Source: Bacteroidota bacterium (GTDB lineage: Bacteria > Bacteroidota > Bacteroidia > Bacteroidales > VadinHA17). Taken from it: a stretch of DNA of 42,732 nucleotides. A program made the translations under genes and the position numbers. Numbering within the stretch: position 1 is the first letter of the stretch; each line of letters begins with the position of its first letter. Below the pieces are notes generated by a model. The model was given only the letters and a program-made list of their open reading frames with translations, was not told where the DNA came from and did not search any database. The stretch lies in NCBI GenBank assembly GCA_030618105.1, contig JAUXED010000008.1, forward strand, positions 1-42,732. The letters run 5' to 3'. Of the stretch, positions 7,026-15,780 are shown piece by piece.

Positions 7026-9935
7026 TTGAAGAACAATTTCTTATACCAGATTGCAAAAAAGGTTTATGAACGTCATTATGAAGAGCTTGGTGACGTATGC
7101 GTAGTTTTTCCAAATAAAAGAGCGGGTTTGTTTTTTAGCCGTTATCTCAGTGAAATTACGGAAAAACCGGTCTGGTCTCCTGTTTTTATGACAATCAGAG
7201 AGTTAATGCAGGAATTTTCCGGTCTTCAGCTAGCCGATCCGCTGTATTTGATTTTTGAACTTTACAAAATCTTCCGGCAGGAAAAAAAATCAGAGGAGAG
7301 TTTTGATGAATTTTACCACTGGGGAGAAATGCTTCTCAGTGATTTTGATGAAGTGGATAAATACCTTGTTTCGGCAAAAGAACTGTTCCGGAATCTTAGT
7401 GATTTAAAGAAAATTGAAGACCGGTTTTCTACTCTTGATGATGAGCAAATTGAAGTCATTAAACAGTTCTGGAAATGGTTTGACCCTGAAAAAAGATCTG
7501 AGCATCAGGAAGAATTTGTCAACTTGTGGGAGGTGTTGTATAAGATATATTCCGGGTTTAAAAATACGATCAGTAATGAGGGACTTGCATATGAGGGAAT
7601 GCTTTACAGGCAGGTAGCGGAGAAAATACAAAAAAAGCAGAACCTGGAATTGAAGTATTCATCATATATAATTGTCGGGTTTAATGCCTTGAGTAAAGCT
7701 GAAGACAGGTTATTTGAATATTTGAGAGATAGTGGAAAAGCTGAATTCTATTGGGATTGGGACAAGTATTATTTAGATAAAGGGAAGGAGTTCCGGGAGG
7801 CAGGTTTTTTTATTTCAAAGAACAGAAAAAAACATCCTTCTGCAGAATTGGATCTTACTTTCAATTATATGCTGGATAAGAGTAAAAAAATTGAATTTAT
7901 AGGCGTACCCTCAGAAATTGGTCAGGCAAAAATTCTGGAACAGGTTTTCAGGGAATCATACGGGAAAATCGAAAACCTTGATCATAAAACTGCAGTTGTT
8001 CTTCCGGATGAACATCTTTTAATGCCGGTAATATACTCCCTGCCTGAAGAAATAAGTAATGTTAATATTACTATGGGATATCCCGTTAAAAACACTCCTG
8101 TATACGGATTAGTGTGTAATTTGATTGAACTACAGCGATCACTCAGGAATAAATCCGGCAGGAATCCGGTTTTTTATTTCAAACATATTCTTCCTATACT
8201 ATATAGTCATTATGTTCAGAATGTTGCAGGTGAAGAAGCAAAAACAATTGAACAGAATATCAATTCAAAAAACATTATATACTGGTCTCCCGGAAAAGAG
8301 GTTAAAAACCGGTTGTTACGAATAATATTTACTGCTGTAGAAAAGGTTGAGGATATATCATCGTATCTGCTTGAGATACTGGAATATTTCCATAAACAGG
8401 ATCCTGATGAAGAAAAGGAAAAACCGGACTTTTCAACATTAGAAAGGGAGTATATTTATAATGTTTATACATCAATAAAGCGGCTTGACGATGTAATTAA
8501 GTCAGCCAAAGGAATAAGATTATCCCTTGATATTTATTATCGGTTACTTAACAGGTATATGCGTGATATGAAGATCCCATTTAGTGGAGAACCTTTAAGT
8601 GGTTTACAGATAATGGGTATTCTGGAAACAAGGACTTTAGATTTTGAAAATGTGGTTATTCTTTCAATGAACGAAGGTACATTCCCCAGGTCCCGGCCCC
8701 GTTATTCATTTATTCCATTTAACCTCAGAAAGGGATTTGATCTTCCAACCATCGAACATCAGGATTCTATTTATGCATATTATTTTTACCGGTTGATTCA
8801 AAGGGCCCGGAACATATCCTTGATTTATGATACAAGTTCGGGAGGTCTAAAAACCGGAGAGATGAGCAGGTTCCTTACTCAAATGAAGTATGATAAGGAG
8901 GTTAAAGTAACAGAAAGGATACTTGGTTATAAAATTAATATCGATGTAAATGATCCAATCCGGATTTTCAAGAATAAAAAAACTTTGCAGGTATTATCAG
9001 AGTATATAGTTAAGGATAATAAGGAGAAGAGATACCTTTCTCCAAGTGCACTGAATATGTATCTGGATTGTTCATTGAAATTTTATTTTAAACATGTTGC
9101 ACGACTTAAAGAGCCGGATGAAGTGATTGAAGAGATAGATCCAATGATATTTGGAAACCTTTTGCACCATTCGGTTAACCTTCTTTACAAGCCATATGAA
9201 GGTAAAGCTGTTGATTTGCCGGTTATTAACGAATTAATAAATGATCGTAATAAAATAAGGGATTATGTAAACCAATCCTTTAAAGAGATCTGGTTTAAGA
9301 ATGATAAAAAAAAGATGGATAACCTTGAAATTTCCGGAAAAAGTATGGTTATCCGTGATGTTTTATTAAAATATGTAGTGTCATTGTTGGAAACCGATCT
9401 TAAATATGTTCCATTCCGGATTATTGAGTTGGAGAAATACCACTGGTTAGATATTCCTGTCTCCATTGATGGTATGCCTGAAAAAGTGAGGGTAGGGGGA
9501 AGGGTTGACAGAATTGATATGGTTGACGGGATAATCAGGGTGATTGACTATAAAACCGGTGCAACCGGTAATACAATTAAAATGATCAGCGATCTGTTTG
9601 TTTCAGGAAATAAGAACAGGGAAAGAGCGGTTTTCCAAACTTTTCTGTATGCCTTAATGCTGAAAATGAAGGAATCAGATACACCGGTTATTCCCGGGAT
9701 TTACTCTGTAAGAGATATTCACAATAAAAATTTTGATTACCGGATTTTTATTAAGGATAGAAATAAAACTTCATCTCCGGTTTTGGATATATCTGACTAT
9801 GGTATGGCTTTTACGGATTTGTTAAAAAATGTAATTGAGGAAATTTACGACATCACTATTCCATTTCAGCAAGTGGATGATCCGGAAATTTGTAAATATT
9901 GTCCTTATAAACAATTGTGCAGCAGGGATAAATAA
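7026..9935 (+). CDS. PD-(D/E)XK nuclease, AddB-like (RecB-family exonuclease)
   Basis: A 969-residue partner for the AddA-like helicase. The N-terminus has FPNKRAGLFFSRYL, typical of the inactivated helicase domains of AddB, and lacks a functional Walker A. The C-terminal nuclease shows VDRIDMVDG followed by VIDYKTGA (about 827-845). A cysteine in YLDCSLKFYFKH (about 682) and CKYCPYKQLC (about 955-964) supply the four ligands of an AddB-type 4Fe-4S cluster. The only reasonable start is TTG at 7026; several other genes here also use TTG. The pair likely resects broken ends for RecA loading. Confidence 0.85.
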   Translation: MKNNFLYQIAKKVYERHYEELGDVCVVFPNKRAGLFFSRYLSEITEKPVWSPVFMTIRELMQEFSGLQLADPLYLIFELYKIFRQEKKSEESFDEFYHWGEMLLSDFDEVDKYLVSAKELFRNLSDLKKIEDRFSTLDDEQIEVIKQFWKWFDPEKRSEHQEEFVNLWEVLYKIYSGFKNTISNEGLAYEGMLYRQVAEKIQKKQNLELKYSSYIIVGFNALSKAEDRLFEYLRDSGKAEFYWDWDKYYLDKGKEFREAGFFISKNRKKHPSAELDLTFNYMLDKSKKIEFIGVPSEIGQAKILEQVFRESYGKIENLDHKTAVVLPDEHLLMPVIYSLPEEISNVNITMGYPVKNTPVYGLVCNLIELQRSLRNKSGRNPVFYFKHILPILYSHYVQNVAGEEAKTIEQNINSKNIIYWSPGKEVKNRLLRIIFTAVEKVEDISSYLLEILEYFHKQDPDEEKEKPDFSTLEREYIYNVYTSIKRLDDVIKSAKGIRLSLDIYYRLLNRYMRDMKIPFSGEPLSGLQIMGILETRTLDFENVVILSMNEGTFPRSRPRYSFIPFNLRKGFDLPTIEHQDSIYAYYFYRLIQRARNISLIYDTSSGGLKTGEMSRFLTQMKYDKEVKVTERILGYKINIDVNDPIRIFKNKKTLQVLSEYIVKDNKEKRYLSPSALNMYLDCSLKFYFKHVARLKEPDEVIEEIDPMIFGNLLHHSVNLLYKPYEGKAVDLPVINELINDRNKIRDYVNQSFKEIWFKNDKKKMDNLEISGKSMVIRDVLLKYVVSLLETDLKYVPFRIIELEKYHWLDIPVSIDGMPEKVRVGGRVDRIDMVDGIIRVIDYKTGATGNTIKMISDLFVSGNKNRERAVFQTFLYALMLKMKESDTPVIPGIYSVRDIHNKNFDYRIFIKDRNKTSSPVLDISDYGMAFTDLLKNVIEEIYDITIPFQQVDDPEICKYCPYKQLCSRDK

Positions 9936-10017
9936 GAAGTCGGCAGTCGGTAGTCGGCAATCAACAAAAAAAACTCCTAACGCGAAACACGAAACTCGTA
10001 ACACGTAACACGAAACA
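9936..10017. repeat. GTCGGCA and ACTCGTA/ACACGAA arrays after the addB-like gene
   Basis: Immediately after the stop codon come GTCGGCAGTCGGTAGTCGGC and then 7-bp units of the ACTCGTA family (ACGCGAA, ACACGAA, ACTCGTA, ACACGTA, ACACGAA). The same 7-bp family recurs near 17.55 kb. Confidence 0.75.
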
Positions 10018-10133
10018 ATTTAATCATTTTATCATTTCAAACATAAAGTACTTAATAATTACAATTGGTATATTTTTTTATTAATTTGCGAAGCCATGTT
10101 CATATTTTTGTTAAACAGCCTTTTTTATAGCAT

Positions 10134-11882
10134 ATGACTTTTCAGTATACAAATTATAAGGTTGAGGTAAAGAATCTTAAATATATAACAGATAATGGCA
10201 AGGTTTTTCCCAGGACTGCCATTGTTACTTTACTGGATAATAATAACCAATCGGTTGCAGTTGAACTATTCGGATATCTTGAAACGGAGAAGCTGTATAA
10301 GATGATTGATAAAAATGAGGATCTTAACCTGGATCATTGCCTGGTTAGGAATTTCTCTCTTTCGGTTTATCGCAGTGAACGCGGAATTGATAAAAAAGAA
10401 TACGTTAAGCTTAACGGGTTTAGGGCGTCCAATTCATTCTTCGAATCAAAATTTGGTACAGATTTTTCCTTTTCTGAATTCGATGAAGGAGATTTATCTT
10501 TTGAAGGCACTCATTTTGTAAAGGGTGATGTTTCATTCAATTCTACAAAGTTTGGTGACGGAGAGGTGAATTTTTCCAATACTTTATTTCATAATGGTAA
10601 TATTGACTTTACCAATGCAATATTTGGTTCAGGAGATTTTATTTTTAAAAATTCTGTAATTCATGATGGTAAAATAGATTTTCAGTATACTGATTTTGGT
10701 CAGGGATTGGTCTCGTTCGCCAATACTGAATTTTACAGTAATAAGGTCTCTTTTATAAATACGAACTTCAATGATGGTGAGGTAATTTTTAAAGTTGCCC
10801 GGTTCAAAGGTGGAAGTATTGATTTCCATTTTTCAAAGTTTGGAAAGGGAAACATATCTTTTGAGCGCACTGAATTTGGAGACAGTAATGTTGATTTCAG
10901 GACCGTAGAGTTTAATGAAGGAAGAATAAATTTTAACCGTTCTGTTTTTGGTAATGGTAATGTAAGTTTTGAAGGCAGCCAGATTAGGAAAGGAAAGTTT
11001 AGCTTTAAAAAGGCAAAGTTTGGTAAGGGGAATTTGAATTTTGAACTTGCTGAATATGATAATTGTGAACTGACTTTTGAAAATACCGATTTTGATGAGG
11101 GGGATATTTCCTTTCATAATTCCAGGTTTAAAAGGCTGTCAATGAAATCTTGTCATCTCGATCATTATCTTGATTTGAGAGTTGCGAAGTGCGATGTTAT
11201 GGATCTTTCAGATACCATAGTGCGAGATATAATTGATCTTCAGCCATATGATTTTGATATTGATATAAGATTGCTTGATCTTACCGGTATGCGATTGTTG
11301 GGTAGGATCAATATTGACTGGCATAGTAACAGGGTTGAAAAAATGATAAAAGAGCAGAAGGAATCGACCTGTCGCCAGTTAGCCGAGCAGTTCAGAATGT
11401 TGAAAGAGAATTTTTATTTGACAGGTAAGTATAGTGATGAAGACCATTCCTATATCCAGTTTAAGCGGCATGAAGCAAAAGCCGATCTGCATGAGAGTCT
11501 GAAAAAAAATCCTATAAATGCTATATGGCATTATCCTGCAAGAGCTTTTCAATGGCTGGTTTTTGATCAGGTTGGATTATATGCCACTAATCCGCTTAGG
11601 GTATTGTTCAGTATGGTAGTTAGCTATTTATTTTTCTCATTTACTTATGTTGTATTGCAATTTTTCACTACTTCCAGTATAAACTCATCAGTAGGTGATC
11701 CCGATCATTTATCAACTGTACAGGTAGCGCTTTATCACAGCGCTATTACTTTTCTGACAATTGGATATGGAGATTATTATCCCTCTGGTGCAATACGGTG
11801 GGTATCAGGATTAGAAGGATTTGTCGGATTGTTCCTGATGTCTTACTTTACAGTTGCTTTCGTGAGGAAGATACTAAGGTAA
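10134..11882 (+). CDS. Two-TM potassium channel with N-terminal 12-residue repeat solenoid
   Basis: 582 residues in three parts. Residues 1-114 have no recognised family. Residues 115-330 are 18 uninterrupted repeats of exactly 12 residues with consensus xFgxGxvxFxxT (for example [12 protein letters not shown] and [12 protein letters not shown]). A beta-solenoid is likely, although the period differs from the usual 5-residue pentapeptide repeat. After a charged linker (about 400-460, including YRQL-like [15 protein letters not shown]), the C-terminus is a minimal K+ pore: TM1 about 489-511, pore helix, selectivity filter TIGYGD at 542-547, TM2 about 558-577. Pentapeptide-like domains fused to Ion_trans_2 pores are known in bacteria, so the repeats probably form a cytosolic domain. 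The last 9 bp overlap the end of trmD, which is convergent. Confidence 0.85.
   Translation: MTFQYTNYKVEVKNLKYITDNGKVFPRTAIVTLLDNNNQSVAVELFGYLETEKLYKMIDKNEDLNLDHCLVRNFSLSVYRSERGIDKKEYVKLNGFRASNSFFESKFGTDFSFSEFDEGDLSFEGTHFVKGDVSFNSTKFGDGEVNFSNTLFHNGNIDFTNAIFGSGDFIFKNSVIHDGKIDFQYTDFGQGLVSFANTEFYSNKVSFINTNFNDGEVIFKVARFKGGSIDFHFSKFGKGNISFERTEFGDSNVDFRTVEFNEGRINFNRSVFGNGNVSFEGSQIRKGKFSFKKAKFGKGNLNFELAEYDNCELTFENTDFDEGDISFHNSRFKRLSMKSCHLDHYLDLRVAKCDVMDLSDTIVRDIIDLQPYDFDIDIRLLDLTGMRLLGRINIDWHSNRVEKMIKEQKESTCRQLAEQFRMLKENFYLTGKYSDEDHSYIQFKRHEAKADLHESLKKNPINAIWHYPARAFQWLVFDQVGLYATNPLRVLFSMVVSYLFFSFTYVVLQFFTTSSINSSVGDPDHLSTVQVALYHSAITFLTIGYGDYYPSGAIRWVSGLEGFVGLFLMSYFTVAFVRKILR
10476..11123 (+). repeat. 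Coding tandem repeat: 18 units of 36 bp
   Basis: In-frame 36-bp periodicity inside the channel gene encodes 18 consecutive 12-residue units. The phase is unbroken, with no inserted or deleted residues between units. Codon-level divergence between units is high, so the array is old and selected rather than recently expanded. Confidence 0.85.
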
Positions 11883-12548
11883 AAGGTCCGGTCTTATCTT
11901 TTTTGTACGGTCATACGATTGTTTTAACCTCCACTTTTCAACCTTTTCAGCATGACCTGATAATAAAACATCCGGGACTTTCCATCCTTTAAAATTTGCG
12001 GGGCGGGTATAGACAGGTGGTGCAAGCAGGTTATCCTGAAAAGAATCGGTAAGGGCAGATGTTTCATCCGAAAGAACTCCCGGAAGTAGCCTTACTATCG
12101 CATCAGTGATAACAGCACCGGCAAGCTCCCCTCCGGACAATACAAAGTCTCCAATTGAAAGTTCCATTGTAATCAGATGGTCCCGTACCCTCTGGTCAAC
12201 CCCTTTGTAATGTCCTGTCAGGATTATTAAATTGTTTTTGAGTGATAAGTTGTTTGCTGTTTTTTGTGTAAACCTCTCTGAATCAGGCGAAGTATATATA
12301 ATCTCATCATATTTTCGTTCGCCGGTTAACTTTTCAATAACATTGAAAATGGGTTCGATGGACATTACCATCCCGGCACCCCCACCAAACGCGTAATCAT
12401 CTACGCTTTTATATTTGTCTTTTGTATAATCCCGTAGATTATGAACCAGAATCTCAACAATTTGTTTTTCCCTTGCTCTCTGAATAATTGAATGCCCCAG
12501 CGGGCTTTCCAAAAGATCGGGAACGGCTGTAATTATATCTATTCGCAT
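11874..12548 (-). CDS. trmD: tRNA (guanine37-N1)-methyltransferase TrmD
   Basis: TrmD transfers methyl from SAM to N1 of G37 next to the anticodon, preventing +1 frameshifts. The SPOUT trefoil-knot region is intact: [15 protein letters not shown] and [13 protein letters not shown]. The N-terminal FGGGAGMVM loop and the C-terminal [20 protein letters not shown] match the family. The start is set at ATG 12548 ([13 protein letters not shown]), which aligns with TrmD N-termini; the track start at 12566 adds six residues. The length of 224 residues is normal. A GGCTAA array lies just upstream. Confidence 0.95.
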   Translation of the reverse strand: MRIDIITAVPDLLESPLGHSIIQRAREKQIVEILVHNLRDYTKDKYKSVDDYAFGGGAGMVMSIEPIFNVIEKLTGERKYDEIIYTSPDSERFTQKTANNLSLKNNLIILTGHYKGVDQRVRDHLITMELSIGDFVLSGGELAGAVITDAIVRLLPGVLSDETSALTDSFQDNLLAPPVYTRPANFKGWKVPDVLLSGHAEKVEKWRLKQSYDRTKKIRPDLLP

Positions 12549-12589
12549 TTGTTCCATTTTTAACAAAAGTACAAACTTATTTGAAGAAA

Positions 12590-12633
12590 GGCTAAAGATG
12601 AGGCTAAGGCTAAGGCTAAGGCTGAGGATAAGA
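12590..12633. repeat. GGCTAA array
   Basis: Units of (A)GGCTAA repeat about six times with small variants (GGCTGA, GGATAA). The array lies in the divergent spacer between trmD and the small heat-shock gene. Confidence 0.75.
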
Positions 12634-12710
12634 GAAGACTACATTCCAAAAATAAGACAAAGAACACCTGTAACTTACTTATTGCTTTGCGAAGCTGCAC
12701 CTTCACAGAG

Positions 12711-12754
12711 TGCCATTATGGCATGTGTATTTTCGAAAAGCTGCCAATATGGCA
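12711..12754. promoter_or_regulatory. Paired palindromes TGCCAWTATGGCA upstream of hsp20
   Basis: TGCCATTATGGCA at 12711-12723 and TGCCAATATGGCA at 12742-12754 are near-identical dyads. Their centres are 31 bp apart, about three helical turns, so both face the same side of the DNA. They lie about 115 bp before the Hsp20 start codon and upstream of a -7-like word. This looks like a two-site operator for a dimeric regulator, plausibly a heat-shock regulator. The regulator is unknown. Confidence 0.5.
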
Positions 12755-12806
12755 TTGCGATTAACTATTAACTGATAAACTGTCCTGAAAAACGAAACGG
12801 CATTGG

Positions 12807-12837
12807 TTTTGGAGATATTGTTATCGAATAGAGTTTG
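12807..12837 (+). promoter_or_regulatory. Possible promoter of hsp20
   Basis: TTTTG at 12807-12811 and TAGAGTTTG at 12829-12837 approximate the Bacteroidota -33/-7 pair, although the -7 word has three rather than two bases between TA and TTTG. The spacing is about 18 bp. The leader to the ATG at 12869 would be roughly 25 bp. Confidence 0.35.
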
Positions 12838-12868
12838 AAACAAAAATTATTAACAAAAATTTAATAAA

Positions 12869-13315
12869 ATGACACTTGTAAAATTTAATGATTGGAACAA
12901 CCAGGCAGTTGCAAATAACTATTTTTCTTTCTCAGACCTGATTAGTGATTTCTTTGGAAACGAAGGTTATTGTGATGATTATAAGGCTATTCCGGAAGCT
13001 AATATTTCTGAAGATGAGAATAAATATCAAATTGAACTGGCTGTACCCGGACTTGAGAAAAAGGATATCAATGTGGAAATTGATAAAGATATATTGAAAA
13101 TCCGTCATGAGAGTTCGGAAAAGAAAGAGAATGAAAACCACAGGTATTCCCGCAGGGAATTCCGGTATAATGGATTTACACGGACTTTTATCATCCCCGA
13201 AAGTGTTGATGACAGTAAGATGAAAGCAAAATATGAAAATGGAATTCTTATGCTTGAATTGCCAAAGAAGCAAAAGTCGGAAGTAGAACAAAAACGTGAG
13301 ATAAGGATTTCATAA
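12869..13315 (+). CDS. Small heat-shock protein, Hsp20/alpha-crystallin family
   Basis: A 148-residue ATP-independent holdase chaperone expected to oligomerise in the cytosol. The alpha-crystallin domain runs from about residue 45 to 140. It shows the IELAVPGLEKKDINVEI strands and the terminal YENGILMLELPKK, the family's G-x-L motif. The last residues (REIRIS) contain an IxI-type tail that usually mediates oligomerisation. The gene is monocistronic, with paired palindromes upstream and a clear intrinsic terminator downstream, which suggests independently controlled stress expression. Confidence 0.93.
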   Translation: MTLVKFNDWNNQAVANNYFSFSDLISDFFGNEGYCDDYKAIPEANISEDENKYQIELAVPGLEKKDINVEIDKDILKIRHESSEKKENENHRYSRREFRYNGFTRTFIIPESVDDSKMKAKYENGILMLELPKKQKSEVEQKREIRIS

Positions 13316-13341
13316 ATCTTTCGGACATATCTATTAATGAT

Positions 13342-13375
13342 ACCACTTACCTTGTTTCGGCAAGTGGTTTTTTTT
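13342..13375 (+). terminator. Rho-independent terminator of hsp20
   Basis: ACCACTT pairs with AAGTGGT across a short loop and is followed directly by a run of eight T. It begins 27 bp after the Hsp20 stop. It is the only textbook intrinsic terminator I found in the window. Confidence 0.85.
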
Positions 13376-13444
13376 ATGTAAGAAATCTATATTCCAAAAT
13401 AAAAGGAAAAACTTTGAGTATTCGAAGTGAATTGTATATTTTCG

Positions 13445-13452
13445 TAGCTTTG
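13445..13452 (+). promoter_or_regulatory. -7 element of the DUF349 gene
   Basis: TAGCTTTG is an exact TAnnTTTG match, 67 bp before the ATG at 13519. It is preceded by TATATTTTCG, echoing the helicase promoter. No -33 word at standard spacing was found. Confidence 0.45.
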
Positions 13453-13518
13453 TATTAATTGTTATTCTGTGTCCTGTTGGATGAATAGTAATAGATACTA
13501 TCAGTAAAAGAGATATTG

Positions 13519-15735
13519 ATGGACAACAATGAAGAAAAAAGCTCTGTTCGTGAAGAACAATTCGGGGAAGAGAAAAATAACCCTGAAAATACAGTAAAGA
13601 AGGAAGAAACTTCTGATCAGCTTAATGATTCTCAAATAGGGGAAGATCCTGATGGTGAATTTGTAAATTCTTCTGAAACAACAGTTGAAAAAACTGATTC
13701 GGAAAAAAATGCCACTGATAGTTCCTTACTGGAAAAATCAAATGATGCCTGCCTGCCTGCCGGACAGGCTGGCCTGCCGGCAAGGAAGGGAAACGATTCG
13801 AAACAGATAGAATCTGATGTAGATTCTGAAAAAGCAGAGGAAAAGGAACCAACAAAAGCAAAGGAAGACACTGATGAAATAGCAGAGGGGGAAGCAAAAA
13901 AGGAAGAAGAAGATTCAGTAAAGGCAGAGGAAAAGGAAGCAACAAAGACAGAGGAAAAACCTGATGAAGCAGAGGAAAAGGAGGTTGAGGAAATATTGGT
14001 AAGATCAGTTGATTATTCAACTTTTGGAAAGGAACAATTAGTTAACAGATTGACACTTTTGATTGAAGAGAGACCTGTAAACGAGATCAGAAATGATATT
14101 GACCATATAAAAATTAATTTTTACAAGAAGCACAGAAGTGAACTGGAACAGAAGAAAAAACAATTCCTCAAAGAGGGTGGTGAATTAAAAGATTTTATGA
14201 CCGGGGATGATCCTCTTGAATTAAATTTAAAAAGTCTTCTGCAAAAGTTCAGAAAGAAAAAAACTGAATATATTAAAACCCTTGAGGCTGATAAGCAGGA
14301 GAACCTTAAGGAAAAGTATAAAATTATTGATGAAATAAAAGATCTTGTTAACCGTGAGGAGTCACTTCATAAAACTTTTCAGGAATTCCGTGATCTTCAG
14401 AATCGCTGGAAAGCTGTTGGTATGGTGCCCCAACAAAATCTAAAGGATCTATGGGAAACTTACCACCATCATGGTGAAAAGTTTTATGATTATGTAAAAA
14501 TCAATAAAGAACTGCGAGATCTTGATTTAAAAAAGAATCTGGAAGCGAAGATTAAACTTTGTGAAAAAGCAGAAGAAATAATATCGGAATCCAATATTGT
14601 CACTTCTTATGAGGCACTTCAGAAATATCATGACCTGTGGAGAGAAATAGGTCCTGTTCCACGTGAGAATAAGACAGAATTATGGGAAAGATTCAAGGAA
14701 ATAACTTCAAAGATTAACAAGAAACATCATCAGTATTACCAGGATATTAAAGATCAGCAAAAGAAGAATCTGGAAGACAAAACGAAACTATGTGAACAGG
14801 TAGAAGAAATTAACAAGCAATGTGATATCAAATCTCCCAGAAACTGGGAGAAAACAGCTAATGAGATAAAAAAACTTCAGAAGGTTTGGCGTACAATTGG
14901 TTTTGCTCCGCGTAAACATAATAATAAAATATACAAGAGGTTCAGGGAAGCTTGTGACGCTTTTTTCCTGGCAAAGCGGAATTTTTATACTGAACATAAA
15001 GAGGTTCAGAATAATAACCTTAAATTAAAAGTAGAATTGGCTGTTCAGGCAGAAGATTTGCAGGTTAGTGAAGAATGGAAACAAACAACAGATGCATTGA
15101 TCAAACTACAAAGACAGTGGAAAGAGATAGGTCCGGTTCCAAGAAAAAATTCAGAGAAAATATGGAAACGTTTCAGAGCTGCATGTGATAAGTTTTTTGA
15201 AAGGAAATCAGGATATTATTCCAACAGGGATGAAGTATTTAAAGATAATTTGAAACTGAAAAATGAGCTGATTGAAGAAATTGAGAAATATATACCTATT
15301 GACAATGCAGAAGGGAACTTTATCAAAATCCAGGATTTTCAACATCGCTGGACAGAAATCGGATTTGTGCCTTTCAAACAAAAGGATGAGATTATTAACA
15401 GGTATAAGAGTGTAATTAATAAGCAGTTTGACAAGTTAGATGTTGACGAGTTCAGAAAGAATAAACTTAAATATAAGAATAAGCTGGAGCAATTACGTGA
15501 GAGTCCGAAGGGAAGTATCAAGGCTAAAAACGACAGGGAGAAATTTTACAACAAGATTAAAAAACTGGAAAGCGATGTTGTTCTTTGGGAAAATAATAAA
15601 GGCTTTTTTGCAAAATCAGATAATGCCGAATCTTTGATCCGGGAAGTGGATGAGAAAATTGATCAGGCAAAAGAGAATATCATCCTCCTGGAAGAAAAAA
15701 TAAAAATGATTGATCAGATTGATCTGAATGGATAG
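13519..15735 (+). CDS. DUF349 repeat protein with acidic N-terminus
   Basis: 738 residues. The first 160 or so are low-complexity, rich in Glu/Lys/Asp. The rest is helical and charged, with five DUF349 units spaced about 77-83 residues apart. Each is marked by a W-x-x-[IV]-G-x-[VA]-P core: RWKAVGMVP (about 296), LWREIGPVP (about 373), VWRTIGFAP (about 456), QWKEIGPVP (about 533) and RWTEIGFVP (about 610). The function of DUF349 proteins is not established. The ATG at 13519 is preferred to a TTG one codon earlier. Residues about 76-91 (LPAGQAGLPARKG) come from a GC-rich palindromic repeat inserted in frame, unlike the rest of the protein in composition. pyrG follows after about 45 bp. Confidence 0.85.
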   Translation: MDNNEEKSSVREEQFGEEKNNPENTVKKEETSDQLNDSQIGEDPDGEFVNSSETTVEKTDSEKNATDSSLLEKSNDACLPAGQAGLPARKGNDSKQIESDVDSEKAEEKEPTKAKEDTDEIAEGEAKKEEEDSVKAEEKEATKTEEKPDEAEEKEVEEILVRSVDYSTFGKEQLVNRLTLLIEERPVNEIRNDIDHIKINFYKKHRSELEQKKKQFLKEGGELKDFMTGDDPLELNLKSLLQKFRKKKTEYIKTLEADKQENLKEKYKIIDEIKDLVNREESLHKTFQEFRDLQNRWKAVGMVPQQNLKDLWETYHHHGEKFYDYVKINKELRDLDLKKNLEAKIKLCEKAEEIISESNIVTSYEALQKYHDLWREIGPVPRENKTELWERFKEITSKINKKHHQYYQDIKDQQKKNLEDKTKLCEQVEEINKQCDIKSPRNWEKTANEIKKLQKVWRTIGFAPRKHNNKIYKRFREACDAFFLAKRNFYTEHKEVQNNNLKLKVELAVQAEDLQVSEEWKQTTDALIKLQRQWKEIGPVPRKNSEKIWKRFRAACDKFFERKSGYYSNRDEVFKDNLKLKNELIEEIEKYIPIDNAEGNFIKIQDFQHRWTEIGFVPFKQKDEIINRYKSVINKQFDKLDVDEFRKNKLKYKNKLEQLRESPKGSIKAKNDREKFYNKIKKLESDVVLWENNKGFFAKSDNAESLIREVDEKIDQAKENIILLEEKIKMIDQIDLNG
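13747..13786. repeat. GC-rich palindromic repeat inserted in coding sequence
   Basis: GCCTGCCTGCCTGCCGGACA with the following AGGCTGGCCTGCCGGCAAGG is strongly GC-rich in an AT-rich gene and forms nested inverted repeats. A related element, GCCCGCCTGACCGGACGGGC, lies in an intergenic spacer at 40446-40468. The coding copy adds LPAGQAGLPAR in frame. Confidence 0.8.
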
Positions 15736-15780
15736 TGCCGGTAAGGGTATTTATAAATATAACCTCTAATAAATTATAGT

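Noticed and set aside
13622-14020. Minus-strand 132-residue ORF rich in Leu/Pro
   Set aside because: Antisense shadow of the acidic repeats of the DUF349 gene.
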